Origin: CAJXOW01 sp964421495
GTDB lineage: Bacteria > Bacteroidota > Rhodothermia > Balneolales > Balneolaceae
Assembly: GCA_964421495.1 (NCBI GenBank)
Contig: CAYQXO010000056.1
Coordinates: 1 to 16,827, forward strand
Reading direction: 5' to 3'
Length of the DNA: 16,827 nucleotides
The first letter of the stretch is position 1; each line of letters starts with the position of its first letter. This document shows positions 6,341 to 13,914 of the stretch, in pieces. The notes under the pieces are model-generated. The model worked only from the letters and a program-made list of their open reading frames with translations, was not told the origin of the DNA and made no database searches. Both the position numbers and the translations under genes were made by a program.

Positions 6341-6994
6341 ATGGGAAAAGACAGTACCAATATTAACATTGACGACATCGATTTTGACAAAGGCGACGGC
6401 CTGGTGCCGGCAATCATTCAGGATGCAGACGATCACCGGGTCCTGATGCTCGGTTATATGGACGAGGCGGCCGTCGAGGCCACCCTTGAAAAAAGTCGCG
6501 TCACGTTTTACAGCCGCAGCAGGGAACGGCTTTGGACCAAGGGCGAGACGTCGGAAAACTATCTGAACCTGGTGGATCTCCAGAAGGACTGCGACGGGGA
6601 TACGCTGCTCGTATTGGCCCGGCCCGAGGGACCTGTTTGCCACACAGGCGAAGAAACTTGCTTTTTTGAAAAGGATTTTTCGCCTTCTTCTTTGTCGCTG
6701 GACTTCCTGATGGCCCTGGAATCCCTGCTGGAGGACCGGAAAGAGAAACTCCCGGAAGACTCCTATACTAGCTCCCTCTTTCGTAAAGGTATCGATCAAA
6801 TCGCCCAGAAAGTCGGCGAGGAAGCCACCGAAACCATCATCGCTTCTAAAAATTCGGATCGCGACGAGTTGCAATATGAAGCGGCCGACCTCCTGTTTCA
6901 CCTTATGATGCTGCTGGTCGAAAACAATCTCACGCTGGATGATATCGTCACCGAACTCAAGAGCCGACATAAAATTGACAACGAAATGAAATAA
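6341..6994 (+). CDS. hisIE: Bifunctional phosphoribosyl-AMP cyclohydrolase / phosphoribosyl-ATP pyrophosphatase
   Basis: The 217-residue fusion performs the second and third histidine steps in the cytoplasm. The N-terminal HisI domain (about 15-115) has VLMLGYMDEAA (34-44), SRSRERLWTKGETS (58-71), the DCDGD metal site (83-87) and the zinc ligands Cys84, Cys100 and Cys107. The C-terminal HisE domain (about 125-212) has SYTSSLF, KVGEEATETIIA (157-168) and YEAADLLFHLMMLL (179-192), the MazG-like helical pair that binds Mg-PPi. Both sets of key residues are complete, so both activities are expected. It follows hisF by 29 nt without a clear ribosome-binding site. The fused order I then E is the common arrangement. 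Confidence 0.96.
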   Translation: MGKDSTNINIDDIDFDKGDGLVPAIIQDADDHRVLMLGYMDEAAVEATLEKSRVTFYSRSRERLWTKGETSENYLNLVDLQKDCDGDTLLVLARPEGPVCHTGEETCFFEKDFSPSSLSLDFLMALESLLEDRKEKLPEDSYTSSLFRKGIDQIAQKVGEEATETIIASKNSDRDELQYEAADLLFHLMMLLVENNLTLDDIVTELKSRHKIDNEMK

Positions 6995-6997
6995 ACG

Positions 6998-7119
6998 CTC
7001 GAGGCTCGATACTCGATGCTCGATGCTGGAAGGATATTCTTGCAGATAGCGATGTTGAGTATATACACCTTGACATTATCGGACGGAATACCTTCCGGCC
7101 TCGGGCATCGAACCTCAAG
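6998..7119. repeat. Long imperfect hairpin with CTCGATG tandem units
   Basis: The left arm (CTCGAGGCTCGATACTCGA, then a GCTGGAAGGATATTC-type end) matches the reverse complement of the right arm (about 7085-7119; GGAATACCTTCCGG... CTCAAG) with a few mismatches and a short insertion. The left arm contains three consecutive copies of the seven-base unit CTCGATR. The inner part (7044-7080) can pair further through GATA/TATC and ATGT/ACAT. The element starts four bases after the hisIE stop and lies upstream of the four-helix-bundle gene. No T-run follows, so it is not a standard terminator. Confidence 0.6.
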
Positions 7120-7155
7120 AAAAATAATTTGCAAGTATTTACCTTCCTGTTGGTC

Positions 7156-7189
7156 TATTACATGATAACGAGTCAATAATCATGTAATA
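7156..7189. promoter_or_regulatory. Inverted repeat abutting a start codon
   Basis: TATTACATGAT (7156-7166) and ATCATGTAATA (7179-7189) are perfect 11-bp complements with a 12-nt spacer, ending seven bases before the ATG at 7197. As DNA it could be an operator. As RNA it would hide the ribosome-binding region. No Shine-Dalgarno is visible outside it. Confidence 0.55.
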
Positions 7190-7196
7190 ATTTATT

Positions 7197-7568
7197 ATGT
7201 CACCACAAAAAACGAGTAAGGAATTCGGATTCAAGGAACTGCGAGTATGGCAGAAGGCCGTGGAATTTGCTGATAATGCCATATCATTAGCTGAATCGCT
7301 TAACACGTCCTCAAATCACAAAATGGTTGATCAATTCAAAGTGGCCTCAGCTTCAATATCGATGAGTATTGCCGGAGGCAAGGGACAATACTCTGACAAA
7401 GAATTTATCCGCTGTCTAAACATAGCTCTGGAATCCCTGTATGAAACCGTCATCTTATCTGAAATTTTTCATATCAGGGATTGGATTTCAGAAGAGCAAA
7501 AGGATCAATTCCATAAGGAGGCATTTACAATTGCCGCGATGTTAAAAGGGCTTATTAGTAAAATATAA
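7197..7568 (+). CDS. Four-helix-bundle protein (S23 / 23S rRNA intervening-sequence family)
   Basis: The 123-residue protein opens with GFKELRVWQKAVEFADNAISLA, the hallmark of the S23/IVS four-helix-bundle family (TIGR02436 type). It continues with three more amphipathic helices: a QFKVASASISMSIAGGKGQ segment (the family's usual R/K-A-x-x-S-I-x-x-N-I-A-E-G, here diverged), SDKEFIRCLNIALESLYETVILSEI, and the C-terminal EEQKDQFHKEAFTIAAMLKGLISKI. Relatives occur inside 23S rRNA intervening sequences, as the Avd accessory factor of diversity-generating retroelements, and as many free-standing genes in Bacteroidota with no known role. Here no rRNA or reverse transcriptase is present, so it is a solitary copy. 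It is flanked by hairpin repeats upstream and a terminator downstream, which suggests an independent unit. Confidence 0.85.
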   Translation: MSPQKTSKEFGFKELRVWQKAVEFADNAISLAESLNTSSNHKMVDQFKVASASISMSIAGGKGQYSDKEFIRCLNIALESLYETVILSEIFHIRDWISEEQKDQFHKEAFTIAAMLKGLISKI

Positions 7569-7672
7569 GAGTCCGATTTTCAAAGCGCATACAAACCGGT
7601 AACAAGGTGGATTTCTATACGTAACGAGATCTCCAGCTTGAATACGCTTACTGCCTCGGACATCGGGCAAAC

Positions 7673-7702
7673 TAATTGAGCTCTGTGAGCTCAATTAATT
7701 TT
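7673..7702 (+). terminator. Intrinsic terminator between convergent genes
   Basis: TAATTGAGCTC (7673-7683) pairs with GAGCTCAATTA (7687-7697), a perfect 11-bp stem with a TGT loop, followed by a T-rich tail on the plus strand. It ends the four-helix-bundle transcript and lies directly beyond the stop of the converging OPT gene, for which it may also serve. Confidence 0.75.
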
Positions 7703-9754
7703 TTACGTTTGTCGCCTGGCCACCTTATACAACCACACGATAAACAAGACCATGGCAATACCGCCGAGCCAGTCGGCCCAGGGGGCGAATGACTCCGGCA
7801 CGATGCGCAGTGCGTCGGTGGATTCCTGGATGGCAAATGGGATGGCCAGGATGATTCCGAGCAGGGCTTCGCCGGTGATCAACCCGGAGGAGAACAAGAG
7901 CCCGTTCCGCTCGCCTTTTTTCCTGGCTTCTTCCACATCCCGTCCCTCAGCTCTAGCCTTGCTTTCCATTCGTCTGCCTGCTAAATACGCTATCATACCG
8001 CCCACAAAGATCGGTACGGATAACTCGATCGGAAGATAAATTCCAACGGCCACCGCCAGAACCGGGGTACGGAAGTTTGCGTCTTTCGCCTTTAAAATCT
8101 GATCCAGGATAATGATCCCAACGGCAATGGCAGCTCCGATCCATATCATGGTCCACTCGAGCTGCTGGGTAAATACGCCCTCGGCCACAGACTGCATCAG
8201 GGTGGCCTGCGGGGCCGTCAGCATTTCGTCCATGCTCATGCCTTCCCGCGGCAGCACGCCGCCCATACCATAGGCGTTAAACAGTAAACTCAACACCGGC
8301 GCGATCACCAGGGCGGCTGCAAAAACGCCGACCATCTGCATAATCTGCTGCTTGTAGGGCGTGGCTCCCACAATGTGACCGGCTTTCAGGTCCTGCATGT
8401 TATCCCCGGCGATAGCCGCCGCACAGGCTACGATTCCGCCGACCAGAATAGCCGCCGCTGCTGCCGCGGTGGCACGCTCCGTATCTACGGCAAAGTCGAG
8501 TTGAGATCCCAACATCGCCAGTAAAATCAGGGAGGTGGCCAAAATGGTGGCTATGGTCACGCCCGAAATGGGATTGTTGGATGAGCCCACCAACCCTGCC
8601 ATATATCCGGCAACCGAGGAAAAAAGGAATCCCGCAAAGAGCGAGAATGTCACGCCAAACAACATGGTCCCCCAATACAGTCCACTGCTCACCGGCAAGT
8701 GCTGTACATCAATCACATGCACAAAAACCAGGAAAATGGGAATACTCAATCCGATAATGCCAAAAAGTACGTAGTTGATAGGCGTGTCTTGGTCGGTACG
8801 GGGAATATCCACACTTTCGCCGGAACGTGCCGCCTTTACGGCTTCCCACGAGGATTTAATGCCGTCGCGCAACGGCTTTGTCAGGGATATCAGTGCCCAT
8901 ATACCACCTACCACCATGGCTCCCACGCCCATAAAGCGAATTTTTTGGCTCCATATCTCCAGGGCGGCGTCAAATCCGGTCGCGTCCCCGATAATCTGGT
9001 TCAGTTCGGCCGTACTGACCGACGCCGTATAGATCGGAATACCGAAGAGCCACGAAATCAGTCCCCCGGCAAATACCAGGACGGCGATATTAATACCGAC
9101 AATATATCCCACCCCCAACAGGGCGACGGACAAGTCCGTACCGTAACCGAAGAGGGACTTCCCGGCCCGGGTGACCCCGTCCAGTGTTCCTGAAAAGATT
9201 TTAAGTCCCGTCTGGCCCAGCTTATAAAGTCCACCGGCAACGGCCGCCACCAATATGGCACGCACCCCTTTACCTCCTTCAGTGCCGGCCTTCAGCACCT
9301 CGCCGGTCGCCACGCCCTCCGGAAATTTCAGCTTCGCTTCCAGGATCAGCGCTCGCCGCAGGGGAATCGTGAAGAGCACTCCAAGCACCCCGCCAAACAA
9401 AGCGATGGCCGCGGTATCCACGAAGGGGAAGTCGGCCCAGTACTCCAGGATAATAAGGGCGGGCAGGGTAAATATAACGCCGGCCGCCAGCGATTCACCG
9501 GCCGAGGCGGCCGTCTGGACGATATTATTCTCCAGAATATTGGATTCCCGAAACATTTTGAGCACGGCCATCGATATCACGGCAGCGGGAATGGAGGCCG
9601 ACACCGTCATGCCCACTTTGAGTCCGAGGTATGCGTTGGCCCCGGACATCACGGCAGAAAGGATAAAACCCAGGACAATGGCCTTGACGGTTATCTGGGG
9701 TCGGTCATCATCAGGACGTACATACGGCGTGTAGTCTAGGTTGTCGTCACTCAC
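7703..9754 (-). CDS. OPT-family (oligopeptide) transporter
   Basis: This is a 683-residue proton-coupled transporter of the OPT superfamily in the inner membrane. It starts with GTG at 9754, five bases after AGGTG. The family blocks are clear: GFILSAVMSGANAYLGLKVG (29-48), NIVQTAASAGESLAAGVIFTLPAL (77-100), LKFPEGVATGEVLKAG (142-157), a long central region with repeated glycine-rich helices, DLKAGHIVGATPYKQQ, and a late MIAYLAGRR segment. About a dozen or more hydrophobic helices can be counted. The length fits the bacterial OPT branch (TIGR00733 type). Substrates of this branch are peptides or metal chelates, and the sequence does not decide between them. It appears monocistronic. Confidence 0.93.
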   Translation of the reverse strand: MSDDNLDYTPYVRPDDDRPQITVKAIVLGFILSAVMSGANAYLGLKVGMTVSASIPAAVISMAVLKMFRESNILENNIVQTAASAGESLAAGVIFTLPALIILEYWADFPFVDTAAIALFGGVLGVLFTIPLRRALILEAKLKFPEGVATGEVLKAGTEGGKGVRAILVAAVAGGLYKLGQTGLKIFSGTLDGVTRAGKSLFGYGTDLSVALLGVGYIVGINIAVLVFAGGLISWLFGIPIYTASVSTAELNQIIGDATGFDAALEIWSQKIRFMGVGAMVVGGIWALISLTKPLRDGIKSSWEAVKAARSGESVDIPRTDQDTPINYVLFGIIGLSIPIFLVFVHVIDVQHLPVSSGLYWGTMLFGVTFSLFAGFLFSSVAGYMAGLVGSSNNPISGVTIATILATSLILLAMLGSQLDFAVDTERATAAAAAAILVGGIVACAAAIAGDNMQDLKAGHIVGATPYKQQIMQMVGVFAAALVIAPVLSLLFNAYGMGGVLPREGMSMDEMLTAPQATLMQSVAEGVFTQQLEWTMIWIGAAIAVGIIILDQILKAKDANFRTPVLAVAVGIYLPIELSVPIFVGGMIAYLAGRRMESKARAEGRDVEEARKKGERNGLLFSSGLITGEALLGIILAIPFAIQESTDALRIVPESFAPWADWLGGIAMVLFIVWLYKVARRQT

Positions 9755-10317
9755 GTTTGCACCTGTAGGATTTATTATGGAATAGTGAAGTTAATCCTCG
9801 TCCCCCTGGAGTTTGTCGGACCTTCGCGAATATTCAGCGAAAATGCCGATTGTAAGACTTCATTCAGTCGACCTTTTTTTCAAGGGGCCATAAGGCATCC
9901 CCAATCATCGACCAAAATTTATCTTTACATCAGACTATTTTCTACACAATCTACACAGTCCGCAACTCCCGTACAGCACATATCCCATGGGACAAAAATC
10001 AAATTACAAGATGTTTGCAGTAATGCAAATGACAGACGAGCTTTCGAACAACGCTCCGGACATCCTGTTGAAAACGTGGTAGGGACTCTTCAGCCAGAGA
10101 AATTCAGCTGTCCGATGCTTTACTAGAGTGCGAATCCAAAATAACGGCTTTTAAAAATCTTACTTTTTAGCCGTTAAACGAACAACTCAAGTGCTTCAAA
10201 GCCCCTACCGCGTTCTCAACCGGGCTACGTGATTAGCCCGAATTCTTACGGAAGCGTTCATGCCCCTAAAAAACAAAAGGACTTCCCTCCATAAAGAGAG
10301 AAGTCCCTGGTACCAAG
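9755..10317. other. Intergenic stretch upstream of the OPT gene
   Basis: These 563 nt lie between the OPT start and the tRNA. A 113-codon plus-strand frame (9785-10126) has low-complexity, Ser/Gln/His-rich content, no family resemblance and no ribosome-binding site, so it is not called. On the minus strand TAAATTTTG (around 9920) is near the -7 consensus but lacks a well-spaced -33 box. TAACGGCT (10142-10149) and AGCCGTTA (10169-10176) form an inverted repeat whose interior also pairs (TAAAAA/TTTTTA). The tRNA terminator occupies 10268-10306. Confidence 0.55.
10268..10306 (-). terminator. Intrinsic terminator of tRNA-Pro
   Basis: On the minus strand GGACTTCTCTC pairs with GAGGGAAGTCC (one T-G wobble) around a six-base loop, followed by TTTTGTTTTTT. 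It starts 12 nt beyond the tRNA 3' end. Confidence 0.8.
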
Positions 10318-10392
10318 TCGGGGCGGCCGGATTTGAACCGGCGACCTCATCGTCCCGAACGATGCGCGCGTACCGGACTGCGCTACGCCCCG
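10318..10392 (-). tRNA. tRNA-Pro (anticodon CGG)
   Basis: The minus strand folds into a full cloverleaf: acceptor CGGGGCG/CGCCCCG with discriminator A, D-arm GCGC...GCGC, anticodon stem CATCG/CGATG with loop TTCGGGA, five-base variable loop AGGTC, and T-arm GCCGG-TTCAAAT-CCGGC. The anticodon CGG at loop positions 3-5 reads CCG (Pro). CCA is not encoded and must be added. It is followed by its own terminator and stands alone. Confidence 0.95.
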
Positions 10393-10403
10393 TAAATAGA
10401 CAA

Positions 10404-10435
10404 CGAAGATACAAAAAAGATTAGTCTAAATTCAA
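10404..10435 (-). promoter_or_regulatory. Possible tRNA-Pro promoter
   Basis: On the minus strand TTG (10435-10433) is followed after 21 nt by TATCTTCG (10411-10404), one mismatch from the Bacteroidota -7 box TAnnTTTG. It lies just upstream of the tRNA 5' end. The spacing is slightly long. Confidence 0.3.
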
Positions 10436-10464
10436 TCCTGATTCTGAAAATTTATGCCTTTCGG

Positions 10465-10622
10465 TCCCTTGGTGCGGGCGGCCGTTCCTTCGATTGAAAA
10501 TTTTTTTGCACGGCTTTGCCAATTCAAAATTAGCGGCCGGTAAATTCATAATTCCTCATCCTTTTATCTGGACCTGTTCGAAAAATTTTTAGTTCTGCGG
10601 AACGGCCGCCCGCACCAAGGGA
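10465..10622 (-). repeat. Inverted-repeat element, copy 2 (24-bp perfect arms)
   Basis: The arms at 10465-10488 and 10599-10622 are perfect reverse complements over 24 nt around a 110-nt core. Read on the minus strand, the core matches copy 1 (135-297): the first 25 nt and the last 32 nt are almost identical, including GGCAAAGCCGTGC and ATTTTCAATCGAA. Outer arm bases differ from copy 1 but keep perfect pairing (for example T281/A in copy 1 is C/G here). It lies downstream of the gap terminator and upstream of tRNA-Pro, and like copy 1 its orientation agrees with neighbouring transcription. Confidence 0.85.
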
Positions 10623-10637
10623 ATGAAACTTTTCAAA

Positions 10638-10677
10638 ATAAAAAGCCGGAGCTTCACATTGTGTGAGGCCCCGGCTT
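10638..10677 (-). terminator. Intrinsic terminator of gap
   Basis: On the minus strand AAGCCGG...CCGGCTT closes a long hairpin with an inner TCACA/TGTGA stem and small internal mismatches, followed by TTTTTATTTT. It starts 23 nt after the gap stop codon. Confidence 0.85.
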
Positions 10678-10699
10678 AGAGTCTGTCAATCAGTTTCGA

Positions 10700-11707
10700 T
10701 TACCTGGACAGGCGCGTAATCAGGTCGGCTGTTCGGGCGGAATAGCCGGATTCGTTATCGTACCACCCGATAATTTTCACCAGGTTACCGTCTACGTGGG
10801 TAAGGGCACTGTCGTAGATGCACGAGTGATCGTTACCCAAGATATCGTTGGAAACCAATTCTTCCTCGGAATACTCCAGGTAGGGTTTCATCTGGTTGCT
10901 TGCAGCACTTTTGAAAGCCTGGTTTACGTCTTCAGGCGTTGTATCCTGGTTCACCACTACCGTCAGATCGGTCAGGGATCCCGCCGGAACCGGCACGCGT
11001 ACGGCTTTACCGTCGAGTTTGCCGTCGAGGTGGGGAAGCACCAGGCCTACCGCTTGCGCCGCTCCGGTTGTCGTCGGCACGATGTTATGGGCAGCCGCCC
11101 GTCCGCGCCGCAGGTCCTTGTGGGGACCGTCCACGAGATTTTGTCCGCCGGTATAGGCATGAACCGTAGTCATGAAACCGTGCTTGATACCAAACTCCTC
11201 GTCAATCACCTTGACCATCGGTGCCAGACAGTTGGTCGTGCAGCTGGCATTGGAGTAGATATCCGTATTCGGATCAATTTCATCGTCATTTACGCCGAGT
11301 ACAATGGTCTTGACCGGCTGATCGCCTTTTGCGGGCGCTGAAATAATCACCTTGTCCGCTCCCGCCTTCAAATGTTTCTCCGCATCGCCGCGGGTTCGAA
11401 ACAGGCCGGTGGACTCCACTACAATCTCGGCTCCCAGCTCATCCCAATCCAGGTTTGAGGGATCCTTTTCCGCGCTGACCTTGATTTCCATACCGTCAAT
11501 GACGATAGCGTCACCGCTCACCTTCACTTCGCCGTCATAATTACCTTGTACGGAATCGTATTCAAACAAATGCGCCAGCGTCTCGGCATCAGTCAGATCG
11601 TTAATACCAACGATCTCCACTTCGTCACGATATCGCTTCAGAATAGAACGTGCGACCAGTCGACCGATGCGTCCAAATCCGTTAATTCCTACTTTAGTTT
11701 TAGCCAT
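10700..11707 (-). CDS. gap: Glyceraldehyde-3-phosphate dehydrogenase, type I
   Basis: GAPDH oxidises glyceraldehyde-3-phosphate to 1,3-bisphosphoglycerate with NAD and phosphate in glycolysis. The 335-residue length is standard. The N-terminal Rossmann motif is VGINGFGRIGRLVAR (6-20). The acidic residue after the second strand (IND, Asp37) favours NAD over NADP. The active site SNASCTTNCLAP (152-163) carries nucleophile Cys156, and His183 lies in TVHAYT. The C-terminal WYDNESGYSAR (315-325) is intact. AGGA lies nine bases before the ATG. The gene has its own likely promoter and terminator, so it is probably monocistronic. As the only gap copy seen, it may serve both glycolysis and gluconeogenesis. 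Confidence 0.98.
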   Translation of the reverse strand: MAKTKVGINGFGRIGRLVARSILKRYRDEVEIVGINDLTDAETLAHLFEYDSVQGNYDGEVKVSGDAIVIDGMEIKVSAEKDPSNLDWDELGAEIVVESTGLFRTRGDAEKHLKAGADKVIISAPAKGDQPVKTIVLGVNDDEIDPNTDIYSNASCTTNCLAPMVKVIDEEFGIKHGFMTTVHAYTGGQNLVDGPHKDLRRGRAAAHNIVPTTTGAAQAVGLVLPHLDGKLDGKAVRVPVPAGSLTDLTVVVNQDTTPEDVNQAFKSAASNQMKPYLEYSEEELVSNDILGNDHSCIYDSALTHVDGNLVKIIGWYDNESGYSARTADLITRLSR

Positions 11708-11794
11708 AATATTATTTCCTGCTCTTTTTAAAATTACAAGTATCCAGTGTATTCAATAGTTTTTAGTAAACTTCACATGATTTTAATAGCATTT

Positions 11795-11826
11795 CAAAAT
11801 CTATCATTCAGGGGACGAATAAGCAA
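11795..11826 (-). promoter_or_regulatory. Possible gap promoter
   Basis: On the minus strand TTG (11826-11824) is followed after 20 nt by TAGATTTTG (11803-11795), close to the Bacteroidota TTTG-N19-TAnnTTTG pattern. It lies about 90 nt before the gap ATG. A second weaker pair (TTG-N17-TAATTTTA) lies nearer the gene. Confidence 0.35.
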
Positions 11827-11888
11827 GTGTGTAAAGGTAATTTAGTAGGGATGGAAACAAGGAATTTTTCCTCGATAAAACAAGCGAG

Positions 11889-12809
11889 CTATCGAAATAT
11901 CCCCTCCGGTTGATATCCATTCAAAAAATCAGATCCGCTGATGCGTTTGCTTCCCTCCGGCTGCACTTCATCCAGTATCACCGTTTTCTCTTTACATCCC
12001 GCTACCAATTCCCCGTTCCAGCTTTTAAACTGCCCCGCGGATAATTTCAGATCGGGTCCGACATGAGAGCGATACATATTCAGACGCTTATCGTTGAAAC
12101 TCGTCCACGCCGTCGGTACCGGACTCAATCCCCTGATTTTGTTATGCACTTCAGGCGCCGGCCGGTTAAAGTCGATTCTGCAGTCGGCACGACTCAATTT
12201 GGGAGCCCGACTGGCTTGCTGATCATCCTGCGACAGGGGGTCCGCCTCATCATCCTCCAATTCGTTCACCGTCTTACTCAGCAAATCGGCGCCCATTTCC
12301 TTCAGGCGCTGGTAGAGCTCACCCGTGGTCTCGTTGGGACCGATATCTGTCTTCCTCTGTTTCAGAATATCTCCCGTATCCACTTCAGGCTCGAGTTGAA
12401 AAACGGTGCATCCCGTTTCGGTTTCCCCGTTCATAATCGCCCAGTGAATGGGGGCCGCTCCCCGGTACTTCGGCAGTAAAGATGCGTGCAGGTTTACGGC
12501 TCCCCGTTGCGGCAATTGCAGCAATTTCTCCGGCAAAATGCGGAAAGCCACGACTACATACAAGTCCGCTTCCACCTCGGACAATCGATTATAAAATTCG
12601 GGATCTTTCAAATCGTCGCCGGCCTCGATAACCGGGAGATTCAACTCGAGGGCTTTCTTCTTGACGGGCGTGGGCGTCGTCCCGCTTCCGCGGCCCCGAC
12701 GCTTGTCTTTATTACTGACCACCGCTTCGAGGGTATGCCGGGGATTGGAATAGAGTTTTTGCAAGCTGGGTATGGCAAAATCGGGGGTACCGAAAAAAAG
12801 GATTTTCAT
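11889..12809 (-). CDS. fmt: Methionyl-tRNA formyltransferase
   Basis: Fmt transfers a formyl group from 10-formyl-tetrahydrofolate to initiator Met-tRNA. The 306-residue protein starts MKILFFGTPDFAIPSL, the usual N-terminal strand. The Lys/Arg-rich loop SNKDKRRGRGSG (32-43) is the tRNA-binding insertion. The catalytic triad is Asn106 and His108 in VNLHASLLPKYRGAAPIHWA and Asp144 in VDTGDIL, matching Asn108/His110/Asp146 of the E. coli enzyme. A C-terminal OB-like domain (about 205-306) completes it. It follows def by 48 nt on the same strand, the common def-fmt pairing. No strong Shine-Dalgarno precedes the ATG. Confidence 0.97.
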   Translation of the reverse strand: MKILFFGTPDFAIPSLQKLYSNPRHTLEAVVSNKDKRRGRGSGTTPTPVKKKALELNLPVIEAGDDLKDPEFYNRLSEVEADLYVVVAFRILPEKLLQLPQRGAVNLHASLLPKYRGAAPIHWAIMNGETETGCTVFQLEPEVDTGDILKQRKTDIGPNETTGELYQRLKEMGADLLSKTVNELEDDEADPLSQDDQQASRAPKLSRADCRIDFNRPAPEVHNKIRGLSPVPTAWTSFNDKRLNMYRSHVGPDLKLSAGQFKSWNGELVAGCKEKTVILDEVQPEGSKRISGSDFLNGYQPEGIFR

Positions 12810-12857
12810 GGGGAATTGGTAGCTTTACATGGAGATTCCGTCATCTCGACTCTCACC

Positions 12858-13433
12858 TCAGGATACCGCCGCAGGGTGCTCGGTAGGGTAGTCGGTTTGA
12901 ATCTCGCCGCGCGTTATTTTCCTGAGTTTACTCTTGATGAGCCGTTTGCGGAAAGAACTCAGGTAGTCGATAAACAATACGCCGTCCAGGTGATCGGTTT
13001 CATGCTGGATCACGCGCGACAGCCAGCCGGTGGCCTGCAGGGTTTGATCGTTAAAATTGCGGTCTTTATAGCGGACTTCTATCTCGGTGGGTCGCTTCAC
13101 TTTTTCGCGCACCTCCGGGATACTCAGACATCCCTCTTCCTGCTGAATTTTCTCTTCCTCCACCGGTTCCCATTCCGGGTTGATAAAAACCAGCGGACCG
13201 TGTTTCTTTTCAGCCAGGTTTTCCTCGTCATCCAGCAGCGGATCCACATCCGCCACGAACAGACGCCTGATTTCGCCTACCTGGGGTGCCGCCAGGCCCA
13301 CCCCGTTCGCATTGTACATCGTTTCAAACATATCGTCGATCAACTGCTGCAACGCGTCTGAATCTTCCTCAACGGGAGGCGTTTCCTTGCGAAGCCGCTC
13401 GTCATCATATGTCAATACCGGTAAAATAGCCAT
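12858..13433 (-). CDS. def: Peptide deformylase
   Basis: Def removes the formyl group from the N-terminus of new proteins, the counterpart of Fmt downstream. Three family motifs are intact: GVGLAAPQ (44-51), EGCLSIP (100-106) and HETDHLDG (144-151). Cys102, His144 and His148 bind the metal and Glu145 is catalytic. At 191 residues it is a type I enzyme with an acidic insertion (DPLLDDEENLAE, 64-75) and a C-terminal helix. The gene starts 26 nt after ruvX and precedes fmt, so the three are likely co-transcribed. No Shine-Dalgarno is visible. Confidence 0.97.
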   Translation of the reverse strand: MAILPVLTYDDERLRKETPPVEEDSDALQQLIDDMFETMYNANGVGLAAPQVGEIRRLFVADVDPLLDDEENLAEKKHGPLVFINPEWEPVEEEKIQQEEGCLSIPEVREKVKRPTEIEVRYKDRNFNDQTLQATGWLSRVIQHETDHLDGVLFIDYLSSFRKRLIKSKLRKITRGEIQTDYPTEHPAAVS

Positions 13434-13459
13434 CTATCTGCTTACTGCGATTGAAAACT

Positions 13460-13882
13460 CTAATTGACGCGATCAAGATACTTCTGAAGAATAATCGCGG
13501 CCGCGGCCTGGTCGATACGTCCCCGGCGCGTCCGCTCTTTTTGAGAACGGCCCGCCCGAACCATTATTTTGACGGCTTCCTTGGAAGTATACCGTTCATC
13601 CACCCGGACCACTTCCATATGCGGAAAGCGGGTTTGCAACTTGTTGATAAACATATCCACCCCTTTTGTCGCCTCTCCTTCTTCTCCACGCGGAGTAAGG
13701 GGCCATCCCACAATAAACTTTCTGACGTTTTCCTCCTCTATAATATCCTCGAGCTTGCGAAACACCTCGCCGGTGGGATAGGTCCCTATGGGATTGGCAA
13801 CAGTACGGAGCAGATCAGATCGGGCCAGGCCGACCCGCTTACTGCCAACATCAATTCCTACACATCGGTAATATTCACTCAC
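13460..13882 (-). CDS. ruvX: RuvX/YqgF family nuclease (putative Holliday junction resolvase, pre-16S rRNA processing)
   Basis: The 140-residue protein has the RNase H-like fold motifs of YqgF/RuvX: GIDVGSKRVGLA with Asp11, IVGWPLTPRGEEG (57-69), VDERYTSKEA with Glu96, and the C-terminal RIDQAAAAIILQKYLD with Asp124. These three acids form the metal site. The family acts in maturation of the 16S rRNA 5' end and has been proposed to resolve recombination junctions. GTG at 13882 is chosen because AGGAG lies seven bases before it and the first residues MSEYYRCVGIDVG fit the family. It is 32 nt downstream of the HU-like gene and 26 nt upstream of def. Confidence 0.95.
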   Translation of the reverse strand: MSEYYRCVGIDVGSKRVGLARSDLLRTVANPIGTYPTGEVFRKLEDIIEEENVRKFIVGWPLTPRGEEGEATKGVDMFINKLQTRFPHMEVVRVDERYTSKEAVKIMVRAGRSQKERTRRGRIDQAAAAIILQKYLDRVN

Positions 13883-13914
13883 AACAGTGCTCCTTCCTAT
13901 TCATTTTGCTTCTA

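Noticed and set aside
7000..7030. CRISPR-like repeats
   Set aside because: The three seven-base units are contiguous tandem copies without spacers, and no cas gene is present.
7197..7568. Diversity-generating retroelement (Avd-like gene)
   Set aside because: Avd belongs to the same four-helix-bundle family, but no reverse transcriptase and no template or variable repeat pair with adenine-specific changes is visible nearby.
9785..10126. 113-codon plus-strand frame upstream of the OPT gene
   Set aside because: No ribosome-binding site, no family resemblance, low-complexity composition, and it covers the region where the OPT promoter should lie.
10205..10414. 69-codon minus-strand frame
   Set aside because: It runs through the tRNA-Pro gene and its terminator, so it is a chance frame.
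12486..13361. 291-codon plus-strand frame
   Set aside because: It is the antisense shadow of def and fmt, both of which have complete catalytic motifs.
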